NCBI GenBank assembly: GCA_036346375.1
Contig: CM070515.1
Span: 14,840,423-14,904,422 of the forward strand
Reading direction: 5' to 3'
Origin: Guadua angustifolia
Taxonomy: Eukaryota; Streptophyta; Magnoliopsida; Poales; Poaceae
DNA: 64,000 nucleotides
Below are positions 47,518 to 59,182 of this stretch, in pieces (position 1 is the stretch's first letter; each line of letters starts with the position of its first letter). A model generated the notes under the pieces. That model was not told the origin of the DNA. It worked only from the letters and a program-made list of their open reading frames with translations, and did no database searches. A program made the position numbers and the translations under genes.

Positions 47518-48462
47518 ATGGCACCAGTTGCAACATTGAGAATTTTTGTGACAAAAAAATCTACTTCAAGTCACCTCAACATCCAAAAGATATAGTCCCA
47601 GCATTTCAAATCACCAATTGCAACAAAATTCCCAATTTCTACAACAAATCCATGGCATTAACGAAGCATTGAGATAACACATTGCAATAAATAAAACACC
47701 TCAAATAACAATTTGAGAAAGTTATCGCAACAAAATCAAGAAAATGCTTGCAATAAGTGTACCGGAAGAGGAGGGGAACAGGCATTTGGGCGTTGCCGAT
47801 GAGCCAAGCTCAGAGGAGGAGAAGTGTGGAGGTGGCGGTGTTTTCCACTCCCGACCGATGTCCTCAGCGTTTGCACCCAATCTCCTATAGAACCGACATT
47901 CTCCCGTCACGGTAACTACAAATTCGATGAGCTCTGACCACTTCTCAGAAAGGGGAGACCTCTGATAAACTCTGACTATGGCAAAAGACCTTCCAAAAGC
48001 ACGAATGAAACACTCATGCAACAACTTAGTCAAAGCTCATTGTAGTGATGCTTGGCGGAGGGGGATGACAACAAGGAGGAAGTCCCATGAGAGGGAGGCA
48101 TAACTCCGACTGCTGGGAGCTAAAAAGAGGAGTGAGTTGGGATGTAGATGAGGAGGTTGGGATATTTGAGGAACAAGAAGATGCTAGAGGAGACTGGACG
48201 ATTGGTTTGGGTTTAAGAGTGATATGGATAAGAGATAAGGACTGTTTAGATAAATGGGGAGAACTGAGTGAAGCATCCGGATAAAACTGCTCTATACGAC
48301 ATTTGTAGGCTATTATTTATATATATTGGATTACATGAAATGCTGCACCTATGTTACTAAACAATGAAAATAATTAAATAATAACAGGTCATATATTTTC
48401 CGACTCATGCTTCTTTCTCACCGTTAACGTTACTAGGTTAATTGGCACGTCAAATCTCATCA

Positions 48463-48466
<4 letters not shown>
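47518..48466. other. Intergenic DNA upstream of the gene island
   Basis: AT-rich with TTGCAACA phrases similar to 30190-30440. Open frames at 47722-48033 (-) and 48087-48284 (+) show no recognisable domain. Confidence 0.4.

Positions 48467-48497
<31 letters not shown>
48467..48497. repeat. (CT)n microsatellite near the gene promoter
   Basis: A pure (CT) run of about 15 repeats lies 875-905 bases before the start codon of the AT-hook gene. CT-rich tracts are common in plant core promoters and 5' leaders, so this may mark the transcription start region. Confidence 0.6.
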
Positions 48498-48499
<2 letters not shown>

Positions 48500-48502
<3 letters not shown>

Positions 48503-49371
48503 GGAAAAACAGTGCAGCTAATCCTTTATGCCGCTTGGTTGCCACTTGCCACTCTTTTCTGTGTGCACACTCCAAACCAACTATCACCTGTTGACAATAT
48601 CTCAATGGCCACCAACCTATAGAAAACCCATCTCCACACATTTCCTTTGCCTTCATCTCTGGTATCCATCCTGTCCTTGTAGTTGTCTCAGATTGTTTCA
48701 GAGCCTTGGAAGATCTCTCGGTACAAACCCAGCAGTTAGTCCAAGAGGAGAGGGTTCTCGAGATAAGTCGATGGCGTGTGAGATTTTGTCTTGAATGATA
48801 TGGAAAAGGTCAGCTTCATGTTCTTGTTTCCATCTGTTCCTGTTATCTTTTCATTATGATTTAGGATCCCAGTGGTGATGGAGTAATCGGTGGAGTTCTT
48901 GACATAAGGTTGTTGTCAGGGAGCCATGTTCTTGTTTTTGCTCCACTGATTCTTGGTACGAGGTTGTTAACCTCAGGGCACATTCTTCTTGGACTGTTCC
49001 TTGGACATGCCATTGGTTCTTGCTTGGTGTTCATCAGACAAAGCTAAAACTAAAAAATTTCACGGCGCTATTGCAGTGTAGGTTTCTTTCAGTTCTGAAT
49101 TTGTGAATATCCTTTTGCTGGAAGCTCAAGTGTATGCTCCTCGTTCTGGAAAAGGAATGTTCAAATTGGTAAAGAAAGACAGCTTGTTGATCAAAAACAT
49201 TCTCTTGGCCATTTGTAGTTGAAGGTCTCCAGCGATTTTGAGATGTAGCATCATCATTACATCCAATCCCTCCGATCATGACTTGATTTCTTTTTCCACT
49301 TTGTAGTTCCAGTGATTGACCAAGCTGCCAGTTCCCTTGTTAAAGTTGTTTCTTTCTCTCTCTGCCCTGAA
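48500..49371 (+). other. Probable 5' leader with intron
   Basis: No long coding frame. A plausible acceptor, TTTCCACTTTGTAG, ends at 49306, leaving a 65-base leader exon before the ATG. The donor is uncertain (candidates at 48721 and 48809). I infer a leader intron of 500-600 bp from the T-rich character of 48800-49300. Confidence 0.4.
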
Positions 49372-49776
49372 ATGGGTAGGCCTAGAGGGAAGGGAAAGAA
49401 ATCGATCGAAGCCGCGAGCAACGATGACGACGGCAGCGGCGGCGAGGACGTGGCTCCAACCCGCAGGAGGAGGGGAAGGCCTCAGAAGCCAGCTCCTCTC
49501 AAGGATGATACTGACGAAGCGGAGGACATTGCCAAGGCTGAGGAGGATGGAGACAGCGTGAAACGGATCGCGTCAGGCAAGGACCCCAAGAGCTCAGTTG
49601 AGAATAACGGAGGAAAGAAGAGGCGGCGGCGGCAGCTGAAACAAAGCTCTGACTCAGTGCATGACGACGACAAGGATGATCCTGTGACGTCGAAGTCCAA
49701 TGGATTCCGTCAAAATGGAAGCCGGCGGAAGAGCACTCCCCGGCGAGCTGCCGAGGCAGGAGTGGAGTGCAAGTGA
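49372..49776 (+). CDS. Small AT-hook nuclear protein
   Basis: A 134-residue, highly charged protein beginning MGRPRGKGKK. I chose this ATG over the in-frame one at 49312 because MGRPRGKGKK is the start I recall for related grass proteins and the upstream residues look like leader. Two AT-hook-like GRP cores are visible: RPRGKGKK at residues 3-10 and RRRGRPQKP at about 31-39. An acidic stretch (DDTDEAEDIAKAEEDGD) and a basic nuclear-localisation type cluster (KKRRRRQLK) follow. AT hooks bind the minor groove of AT-rich DNA, so a chromatin role is likely but not shown. No enzymatic domain is present. The frame is intact with TGA at 49774-49776, and the gene stands alone. Confidence 0.8.
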   Translation: MGRPRGKGKKSIEAASNDDDGSGGEDVAPTRRRRGRPQKPAPLKDDTDEAEDIAKAEEDGDSVKRIASGKDPKSSVENNGGKKRRRRQLKQSSDSVHDDDKDDPVTSKSNGFRQNGSRRKSTPRRAAEAGVECK

Positions 49777-50496
49777 GAGTTGGATGTTCTTGCTGTTAGT
49801 GCCCTTTTCTTTTATTTTTCTCTTCTGTTGCATAGACCATCAAACGTCTCGAAGGCTATGGTACTCCGTGTCTACGAGCGTGATCATGTCATTATATGTT
49901 CTGCCCAATGGATAACAAAACTAGGCATCGCGTGTAACATCATGTGCAACATTTTTCTTTGACAAATACTATCAAAAAATGTTAGACTGCCAAGAAAACA
50001 ATGGATAACAAGTTAGCAGTATCTAGCTGGTGCTTTTGTTAGCTTAAAATGTACTGCTAATTGATAGTTTGGTTTACAAGTATAGATACTCTGTACCAAT
50101 TATTTCTTGTGTGGATTCCTGTCTGGTCACTAGACTCACTACAGTAAACATCAATGGAAGCTTAAAAACTACCATTTACCAGCAAAAGTGGTAAGAGGGG
50201 TTCAAATATTTCTACTCACACCGTGAGGTGCTCAAATTTTGTGATGGTTACTACTCTTCCACTGTAGGGTGAAAAACGCAGCTTGCGTTCTTGATGAAGA
50301 CTGCCTGCACATATCTGTTGGGCTGTCTTCCAGAAGATGCTGCTCTTTTTTAAGGTGCTTTCATGTTTTTTTTAACAGCTGCACAAATATTAAAATATGA
50401 ATAAAAGATAGATATCAATTACTTACCCTTTTGATCGCTTCAAAATTTGTACAATTTGTATTGAGAGGGAATTTGCTAAAGAAATGCTCCTCCTTT
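49777..50496. other. 3' region of the AT-hook gene and AT-rich DNA
   Basis: The first ~200 bases probably include the 3' UTR. Beyond it I see only AT-rich DNA. A sequence near 50140 (CACTACAGTAAACATC) does not mark a provable element. Confidence 0.35.
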
Positions 50497-50548
50497 AATA
50501 ATAATAAGAAGAAGAAGAGGAGGAGGAGAAGGAAGAAGAAGAAGAAAT
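50497..50548. repeat. (AAG)n/(AGG)n microsatellite
   Basis: A run of AAG and AGG triplets giving Lys/Arg-rich artefact frames. Confidence 0.9.
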
Positions 50549-51225
50549 GCTCTTCTGGACCAGAGATTGCTCAGAGACTCAAAATGGAACTGGGCAGTGC
50601 AACGAAGGCCGGCGAGCTCTCGCTGGGCCGGAGGTGGGGAGATTCGCGGCGTACCGATCGGCCCGTGCGGCCGGCGCCAGCCGACATTGGTGTGGCCGTT
50701 GCCTGCACATGGATCAGGCCGGATCTACAACTTACGAGGCTTTCAGCCGCTGCCATATGGTACCTGTGGTTGACACGGGTCGATGGCTGAAGAAGATAGC
50801 AGTGCTAGCTGCCTAGCTCTTGAATGCTTAGTCAGTGAGGTGCCACGTGATTTGGAATCTTTTCTGATGCAGGACGCCAGCCTCCAACACAGGGCGAGCG
50901 CGCAGGAGTCTTCAGGCTGATGAGCAATCAAACCTCCGTCTGCTAATCTGTAAACGTCACCCCGGAGAATTTTTTTCTTTTTACTGCTCCGTTGAAAACT
51001 TTTATGATGAAAATGGTCCCCGTGCGTCTTCTTTTGCGAAAATAGCATCTCAGACGAGCGCGGGACTGTGATGAGGCAACACGTGGAGAAACTTGCAGAA
51101 GGGGTGCGCGGGATCGACGGTCTCCGCGGAACGGGAGAGCGGGGTTGTTGACGCTCATTCGGCCAGCATTTTGACCGGAACCGCAGCGTGGAATCCCCGT
51201 TCTAGCGGAGGCACTGCACAACATA
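50549..51225. other. Spacer between gene island and MULE
   Basis: A GC-richer stretch (50580-50760) with short open frames on both strands and no family resemblance. Confidence 0.35.
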
Positions 51226-51235
51226 GCGTTCACTC

Positions 51236-51351
51236 GAATTTTTTTTTTAATAATACATTTTTTATTCGAAATTTCAAAAATATTTCACCGAAAAAAAAAA
51301 TTCAGAAATATATCTCTGTCGGGCCTAAATAGAAAAAATACACGACGACAG
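51236..51351 (+). repeat. Left terminal inverted repeat of the MULE
   Basis: It matches the inverse of 60426-60556 through GAATTTTTTTTTAATAATAC, ATTTCAAAAATATT, CACCGAAA and CCTAAATAGAAAAAA to CGACAG. It is about 15 bp shorter because of a small deletion near 51315. Confidence 0.9.
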
Positions 51352-51477
51352 GTGCCCGGGCGCTGACGTGGCCCCCTGTCGCACGTCGAAGGAGCCGAAA
51401 AGGCACTGTCAGACGCATTTAACGTGCTACAGAGAGGTTGTTGCCACTGACGAACATGCTTAAGAGTCTGTCGCCTG

Positions 51478-52110
51478 ACGAGCGTCGCGGCAAAGAACAG
51501 AATCTTGAAATTTTTGTATTTAATATTTTTTGTTGACAATTTTTTTTATAAATTGATTGTACATAATTGATGACTGAGCGTCACGGCAACAGGAATACTG
51601 AAATTTTTGTATTTAATATTTTTTGTTGACAATTTTTGTTGTAAATTGGTTATACATAATTGATGTATTGAGCAGGAAGAATTAGAAATAAAACTTATTG
51701 TCTGTAATGAATCGGAAAAATTATTTTATTTAGTTAGTGATCGCATTTCACTTAGGGGTTTTCGTAGCCTCGTAAGGTCCATAGAATATGGCGAGAAAAA
51801 TGACGGGAAAAAAGCAGGCGGCCAACACAACGTGGCATACCACTTGATCTTGCGCGAGATGGTCGGACGTTAATGACATTTTGTTACCAAAATCGGAAAA
51901 GGCACTTTCGCGAACGAAAGCAGTGAATCGTGGCCACTTAGGGTTTTCGTAGCCCGTGATGTGGTCGAACATGGTCCAAAAATCTGAAAAAAAATCAAGG
52001 CGGCCTCACGCAATGCGGGCTACCACTTACGTATGGGCGAGATAAGCGGACGTTGCCTCGGTATTTTGTTGCTAAAATCGGAAAAAACACTTGCGCCACG
52101 AAACCATGGA
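51478..52110. repeat. Two successive tandem duplications in the MULE left arm
   Basis: A ~95-bp unit (TTGTATTTAATATTTTTTGTTGAC near 51511 and 51606) is followed by a ~186-bp unit starting CTTAGGG at 51751 and again at 51937. Both copies of the second share TTTTCGTAGCC, CGGCC, TACCACTT, CGGACGTT and ATTTTGTT.CTAAAATCGGAAAA-like phrases. Confidence 0.8.
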
Positions 52111-52429
52111 AACTTTTACGACGTCGAAAAATTTTGAAACTCTTTATGGAGGTTCACGATATATCGCTGATATTACCATAAAAATTTCAAATTATTTTAA
52201 GATATGAGAATTTTTAAAATTCAAACAATACATATATAAGGGCACATACAATCGAAAGTTCATATGATAAAATAAGCAATATATTAGATGATATTACAAG
52301 GGCATTACAACAGTGACGAACTAACTAACGAAAATCTGTTCGTCATGGTGGAACAAATGATCGTTCCGCCTATCTGGAGTGCTGCCTGAATGATGTCATA
52401 CATTTTACGCATATTACGACCGTTCTAAT

Positions 52430-53703
52430 TTTGCGATTTGTCCTCGGACACCGCTCAATCCCTACTATGAAAGAACTCCATGGGGTTCCGCAGTGCTCCC
52501 GGTATGTCGCCGATTGGGTGGCCTATGCCGTGCGTCTCGGTGTATAAGACTTAAATTTTGGTTGTTGTTTATGTGGATTTACGCCTCCCATATGGGCATG
52601 TCATCCCGATTCAGCGTCCCCATGTTAATACCACGGGTTCCGGATGGTGCACAACGAGTCAAAGATTTGTTGCGTGTTGCGGACCTCGGCCATTGCTTCC
52701 TTGTCCCTTCTTCTTCGAGAAGAGAACCCTCCTACACTTGCTTTGTGTTGGCGTTGGCGGAGACATGCGGAGACGCTGCTCTGTTTGGCTCGCACTCCAC
52801 TATATGGTGCGAGAGCTTTGTGTTGGGCTTATCCTTGAACAACAGGAGCGTGCCTGCGATCATCTGATATGCCCGCTTTGGTCGTTGCATAACACCGTAG
52901 GCGTATTCGGGTTTGGCTTTTACAGGCGGTAGTGGCACCACGGAGAGGTTGCTCCCCAGTTATCCCATCTGAGAAGCATGAGATGTGGGTGGTGCGTCTC
53001 GGGTCCACCAGTTGAAGTACCAAAGACTGTTCATCCTCGGCCAAGGGGCACCGGTAGAATCTCCGGTCCGCTAGATCACCGTGGCGGTATCAACCATCGC
53101 CTCCGAGGCTATGTACGCAAGCGTCGGGGCTTTGGGTGGTACGGAGGAGGTTCCTCCGTTGACTTGACCACATTCGCAAGTGTCCTTTTGAACTCACGTG
53201 TGCGATGAAGCTGTTTAGAACTACTAATTTGTGAGTTTAACAAGAGTATGGCGCATGAAACTCACCGATTGGTTGGGCCCTTGCACACCGCCCCGAGCTC
53301 TGGCCGATCTAGAAAAGGACATATCTGGCGGCCTCCCACCGGGTGAAGTTCTCGGCGAAGCGGGGTAGGCGTCGTGGCGATTGTAGAAATTAGTAGTCAC
53401 GTCGTTACGGCCGTCGATCCATTGGAAGAAGCAACACCGGTCCTTGTCTTTGAGAAAAGAAAGAACGATGCATGAGATGGTAGTGTTACCTGATTGTGTG
53501 GATGCGGTAGGTTTACCTCGTAGGTGCGGCCACAATGAAGAGTGTGGCGGCCGTCTCTCCATGGGTAGATTGCATCATCTTCGCGGTAGGTTGCGATCGC
53601 ATTTGGGTCGGGCAACTCCGCAGAATCGAGGCGTCGGCGCAACTCTCATCCGGATATTCGAGGTGGATGACCACGCTTCTTTGAGGCGACGGTGAAACGA
53701 CAT
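52430..53703 (-). pseudogene. GRF-type zinc-finger protein gene of the MULE
   Basis: It begins at the ATG complementary to 53701-53703 with MSFHRRLKEAWSSTSNI, the N-terminus of a multicopy grass protein family annotated as GRF-type. Exon 1 carries Cys pairs and, in a shifted frame, IYPWRDGRHTLHCG, then a GTAAACC donor at about 53519. Exon 2 (about 53460-53245) has CCFFQWIDGRND, the aromatic-rich end of a GRF finger, and ends at a GTGAGTTT donor. Exon 3 (about 53180-52430) holds YRCPLAEDEQ, KPEYAYGVMQRPKRAYQM and a C-terminal tail. GRF fingers bind single-stranded nucleic acid in other proteins. The role here is unknown. A stop in exon 1 marks decay. Confidence 0.6.
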
Positions 53704-53784
53704 TGTGGTTTGGCTGTGTTGGATGTCTACCCCTCGGACTGTTTTATAGTGGTGGTGAGGGGTTACTCCACATAATTACAGCTC

Positions 53785-54040
53785 TTGCTGCAGCGTGTTG
53801 CAGCGTGTGCAGCGTGTTGTCATTTCATGGCGTGTTGCGGCGTGTTGTCATTTAATGGCGTGTTGTCGTCTCGGCTGGTAAAGTCGCTAGCAATGAAGTA
53901 GTCACATCGCGCAGCAAAAGCATTGCGTGTGTTGTCGTGTCGACTTGGTAAAGTCGCTAGCAATGATAGTCACATCGCTATTTGGAAAAATTTGTTGTGT
54001 CTGTTGTCGTGTCTTCTGGTAAAGGTGCTACCGGTGAGTA
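53785..54040. repeat. ~70-bp tandem repeats between the GRF and PMD genes
   Basis: TGTTGTCGT.TCG.CTGGTAAAGTCGCTAGCAATGA.AGTCACATCGC occurs near 53866 and 53935, with a partial third copy near 54005. It is preceded by short GCAGCGTGTTG repeats. Confidence 0.8.
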
Positions 54041-54179
54041 AAGGTGCTAGGTGTGTGACAAAGCGTCTAGGCGATGAAAGGAACAACTAAGTACGTAAGA
54101 TTAAGTTTACAAAAATACAAATGCAAGTGCAACATATTTCAAATGAAACACTTAGTTCATAACATACTAGCAATAATAA

Positions 54180-56640
54180 AAATCAAAAGAAACTCTTTGT
54201 CGGCCTCGCTTCGGGAGGTCTCCTCCTCGAACACAGTCCCACGAGTACGTCAACAGCGAGGGCGCGGTGGGGCCTCTGTGGGCTTAATTTGGGCGTCGCG
54301 TGCGAAATTTGAGTAACTGCGTCGTCTTTGGCGCTCCGTCTTCTTGACTAAGGCTGCGTCGGTGGTGGCGCTCCGTCTGTTGTGATGATGATGCCCCACC
54401 CCAAAGACATCCGTGGAGAGGTAATCACCGTAGTCCTTGGTGCAGGGCATCATACTCGTCGTCGTAGTCGTCGAGGCGTGTCGAGATCGTCTTGCGAAGA
54501 AGTGTGCTGCGGGCCGTACCAAATAAAGAATTGTTTTGAGCATTGTATGTCTGCGATTGTAACACTTGAGCAGTGCATTTCGATTACTCACCGAAAGCTT
54601 TGCCCGCTCTGAGCGTGCCCTCTCGCAGCCTGTGGGGCGGGACCGTGTGAAGACGTACCTGGCGCACCCCTGCCCCCGCTAAGCGGCACGCCCTGCGGGA
54701 CGGTAGGGAGGTCGAGCTATCCAGAAACCTCCCGACGTAAAGGGTGACGTCCTCTCTCGTCACGTCCTCTCCGGTGGTCAGCCGAGTGTACAAGCTGCGA
54801 AGCTCCCTGTGCTGATGGTGCAGCACGTCAGTCTGCAAAATAAATTACGGATTAGTTAGCAAAATAAATTATATCGAAGGTATGGCGATAGCGCCAAAGC
54901 GCATCAACCGAGTCCATATGGAGGGTGCGTGTCCGCCTGCAGGAACGTGTCTAGGAGGATCGGGGTCGACCGCACCAAACGCACACGAAGTCCGGAGTGT
55001 ACCACTCGCATGATGCGTCCGCCGCGTCGTAGGGCGCATCCTCGGCGTAGATGTCCTCGGGGCTGCTCCCACTCCTCGGCCCAAGGCGACATACGTGCGT
55101 GCCGGGGGTGGTCGCGGTATCCCTTCCTCGTGCTGTGGGTGAAAAATAAGTATAGCGTTACTAGATAGCATTACACGGTAACAATTATAAAAACATCAAT
55201 CTGAGGAACTTACGAGTGGACGCGGGTGGGGCTGCCACGGACGTCGTAATCGGGAACACTGTCGAGACCAAAGCGCCTCATCACACGATGGGCGGCGTAG
55301 CCCTCGGCGTGGACGTCGAACACGAGCAAGCGGGTGAACGATCTTGCGTCGTCTCGTGTGCAAAGGGTGGACGAGCCACCGTCACACGACTATTGCACCT
55401 CTGCGTCGCGTCTGGCGTCCAACGAACGCGGTCGTCGGTGAGGTGGTCGAACGCAGCGACGAACTGCGGGTAGGCTACCCGCACAGTCAGGTGCGCCCAG
55501 CTAGGCTGTAGTCACGATAGAACGTAACCGTTAGTACTCAGAAAAGTTAAACAAAAAGTACCAAACACGTGATTGCAATATCGTACCCGTCGCAGGCACC
55601 AGATGGTGCCTATGGTCGGACCGTCGACGTCACCGCCTGCCTGCGTGCCCACCAGAGGCTGCAGGTCGATCTGGGGCCGGCCGATCTGGAACCTCTTGTA
55701 TGCCCACAACTGTAGCAGCAGTGGACATCCTCCGAAGACCGAGCTCTCGGCGAACCGTGTACACCCGACGCAGAGTGCACGGTAGGTGGCGCCGCAAGAC
55801 GCCGAGCCCCACGAGTCTTGTGGCACGGCGTCAAGGGGTGCGTCCGCGATCTCTCGCGAATCGCACCAAAGTGCGTGGACACGCTATCCCCATGGGGCGT
55901 CGTGAACATGGTCGGTAGAAAGAGCCACGGGAGGTGCGCCTCGGTGGCGGGCGAGCCTCTCGTCGTCCGTGGCTCGACGATCTGCTCATATTTGTAACAT
56001 AAAGCTCACTTGTTATTTCAAGCGGTCGCACACAATTTAGTTGAAATGCTACTTACGTACTGGCTGCATAAGCCACCTCAAGGTCGGTCCGTGCGTGTGG
56101 TCGAATGTCTGTACACGGCGGTGGTAGTACACCGCGAACTCAGGCAACAAGCTGCGGCGCAGCCCATCGGGGAGGCGTCTGGGGCACCACAGCCACACCG
56201 GCGATCGGGAGGCCGAGGAGGTAGGAGATGTCCTGTAAAGTGATCGCCATCTCCCGGCGGGAGATGGAAGGTCTGCGTCTCGGCCTCCACCGATCCACCA
56301 GAGCGGTGATCGGCGACCGTCGTCGGAGGCAGGTGTCCCAGAGCTCCACCATCGGGCGGCGGCGGCCGGCTCAAGCCTAACAAACATAAACATGTAATTA
56401 ATATCAAGTCTTTGCGGTTGTCATGGTGCTAGAACAAACATGTTTACAAATGTAAATCTTGGTATGTTACACAGGGATCAATGCGGATCGGCGTCCAAAG
56501 AAGGCTTGGTGGTCTAGGTCGAAGGGCTTTCACCGCCTGAGGTCCCCTCCGTCGTCTGGGGACGGCGGTGGCTCTGTGGGCACGGTGACCACGGTCGGCG
56601 TCTTGGGTCGATAACTCGAGCGGCCACTCGTCATCTCGGC
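54180..56640 (-). pseudogene. Plant mobile domain (PMD) gene of the MULE
   Basis: The first exon begins MTSGRSSYRPKTP near 56632. The PMD core follows at 56352-56050 (SPITALVDRWRP, then EMAITLQDISYLLGLPIAG). The next exon (about 55990-55588) reads WGSASCGATYRALCVG and PLLLQLWAYKRFQIGRP and ends at a GTACGAT donor. A further exon starts after CTACAG near 55505 (LTVRVAYPQFVAAFDHLTDDR). Others begin after CCCACAG at about 55137 and TTTGCAG at about 54834 (TDVLHHQHRELRSLYTRLTTGE). The last exon (about 54560-54200) is His/Arg-rich. PMDs occur in Arabidopsis MAIN/MAIL1 and in transposons. Molecular function is unclear. At least one frameshift lies in the core exon. Confidence 0.8.
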
Positions 56641-57072
56641 TTTGGTGAGCCATACGCAATTTACAAAAATGAAAGTTAGAGCGAAACACATACGTGAACA
56701 CAAAAGTCCGCAAAAATGCATAAGCATCACAACAATATATTGAAACAGACATCGCACATAAAAAGCGGAGAAGTTCATTACAACAATTTATAAAGACACA
56801 ACACTACATAGCGGCTAGGTAAAGAGAGTTCGGACAACACACGTTACATCGATGAAATATAAATTTGATATCGACATATGGCGATGTAAAGCGCTTGTCA
56901 TCTGGTGCGATGAGTCGTCTGGCGATCCTCACAGAGGGCGATCCTTCCCCACCGTCGGGTGACCATCTCCTCCTTCGTCTTCTTCGTTTTGTGCTCCACA
57001 ATTCTTGAGCGTATGTCCTCGTTGGTTGCACAATGAGCGATTCTTCAGCGTTTGCCGACCGACTCATCCATG

Positions 57073-59182
57073 TCATTTCTTATCGCCTTGTTCTTGACGC
57101 CTTGCTTTCCCTCTTCTCGCATCAAAATCAGGGACCCAGAACCTTTTATCAACACTAGGAGTTGTGGTGAAAGAACCCACAACCCCATAACCATAAAGCT
57201 CCTCGCTCCAAGTTGCCATCACCCTTTCCTTCATGTAATAATCAGATAGGTATGTACCAGGATGCATTCCAAATAAAGCACATGCGGCTATAACATGAGA
57301 ACATGGCCTATGCAAAAGGTATGGCTTGTTGCACGAGCATTTGCACTCAGCCTGTAAGATGCACACCTGGGTGACAACCCGCTGGTTGGTTCCACGCCTT
57401 CCTTTATCCTGCAGATCACCTCGAAGCGCTTGCGTTCGTTACCAACTTTGATAGCTCTATGTTTGGGCCTTACGAGCCTTCTCATCCATGTATTTAGTGA
57501 TCATCGAAGAGTACAACAACTTCTCATCTCTCATTACTATCTCGGCATTGCATGCTGTCCACAAAGTACTTGGTTGTACCCTCGGCCTCCTCGACAATTC
57601 CTACCAGCGGCAGACACCTCATCCCTCGCATTACCCAGTTGTAAACTTCTGCAAAGTTAGTGGTCATCACACCGTATCTGGCACCATTTGTGTCATATAA
57701 AAGTGACCACTTCTCTTTGGATTAGTGCTTGATCGATCAGAAACATTTGATTGGCCTTTGCCTCCGGCGGCGGTTAGTCGGCTCATCCTCTGATGGCGGG
57801 GAAAAGAGGCTCACTTTGCTCTTGTGTTCCATGGCACTCTTGTTGTTAAATCTGCTCCTTGTGTTTCCTTGTCGGTCATCAAGATTTTTCCACAAAGTTC
57901 GAACTTCCTCTCTGGTTGGAGTTACATAGTCTTTTGAACATGTTCATCGGCTGACTTGTTCTTGAATTGCTTATAGAAGTTTGCTCCCAAATGCCTCATG
58001 CACCATCGACTCTACAAGTCGAGGCCATCGGAATGGCTCACCTTCCATTGTTTGCGGTGGTTGATAGCACTAAGCAACCCGGCATACTGTCATCATGCAA
58101 ACGCCGCACATCTGGGCGAGTTTTGACCACCCGATCTTGATTTCGTAGGAACCATGACCAACTCTCGTAGTTCTCGCTTTCTCTGAAGGCAAAACCTTGA
58201 GCATAATCTGGTTGTTCCCATCGACGCCCACAGCTGTCAGGATTTGCCCTCTGTATTTCCGGTCAAGAATGTGCCGTCCACGCACAACAACGGACGAACA
58301 GTGATAGAATGCCTTAATGCAAGCGCCGAATGCGAAGAACACCCTCCTCAGATGCCTTTTAGTTGGCCACTTGATTGACGGACAATCTTGATAATCATAG
58401 TAGGTCTCAGGATTTCTTCCCTGAATGCAACTGAGCAGTGCGGGCAGGTTGTGGTACGAGTCTTCAAACTTCTCAAACCTCATTTCCAGTGCCTTCTGTT
58501 TCGCCCTCCACGCCTTCCCGTAGCTAATTGTGTACTGATATCTGTTCTCCATCGCTCGGATAATAGCACGGGGCTCAAAACTCAGGTTCTCCACTATCTC
58601 TGCGTACATGATGTTCGCGACATACCCGGATGATAGGTTCCTGTGAGCCATCACTGTTTCCTCAGTCATACATGTATCTTTGCTCAACCTTGAACATAGC
58701 CAATGGGTGCCCCACTTGGGCTTGTCTGCGATGCACTCTCCACGGACACCCATGGATCTCACACACCACGTCGTAGCGAGGTTGGGGTGGATTTCTTAAC
58801 CCCGAAAGTCCTTCTTAATGATAGAGCCCAATCTTTCACGGCATCTGCCTGACCTCTTTTGTCGGGTACATCTTTGTTATGCCTAACCTCATTATCCTTT
58901 GTCTTGCCAAGGCATCTCCTCATTTCATTGACAACCATATTTTCAAATTCTGCGTGCTCCACTCGGTGGCACAAGCGCCTCCGTACCTCCTCCATCTTCC
59001 TCATCCGACTCATCGTCGTCCTCCTCTTCCTTTCTCTTGTACTCACGGTCTTCCTCTTCCATCCTAGCTGTTATTTCCTCAATTTGCTCACCTTCGTCTA
59101 CAGGTCCTCGCTTCTTGGCCAACATTTTCATCATCCTCCCGGCCCGAACTCGTTTCACCACTTTCTTGAACATGTTGCTCAT
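57073..59182 (-). pseudogene. MULE transposase (MuDR N-terminal, MULE and SWIM domains)
   Basis: The N-terminus (MSNMFKKVVKRVRAG, 59182) is followed by an acidic linker (DDDESDEEDGG). A MuDR-type DNA-binding region lies near 58870-58700 (DAVKDWALSLRR, then CVRSMGVRGEC). The open stretch 58762-58070 holds GYVANIMYAEIVENL, YGKAWRAKQKALEMRF and the start of the catalytic domain, KYRGQILTAVGVDGNNQI. The first catalytic Asp, expected just before this in a DGTHL-like motif, reads RGRHIL, so it appears lost. RWCMRHLGANFYKQFK follows near 57990. A SWIM finger (CSCNKPYLLHRPCSHV) is at about 57340, followed by a C-terminal tail. The gene is inactive as given. Confidence 0.9.

Noticed and set aside
48450..48656. 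Minus-strand frame with an Arg-Glu run
   Set aside because: Caused by the (CT)n microsatellite.
50120..50340. A second CACTA terminus (CACTACAGTAAACATC at about 50137)
   Set aside because: No partner terminus or subterminal repeats nearby.
52490..52940. Plus-strand open frames of up to 124 codons
   Set aside because: They are shadows of the minus-strand GRF-type gene, whose third exon gives the better protein pattern.
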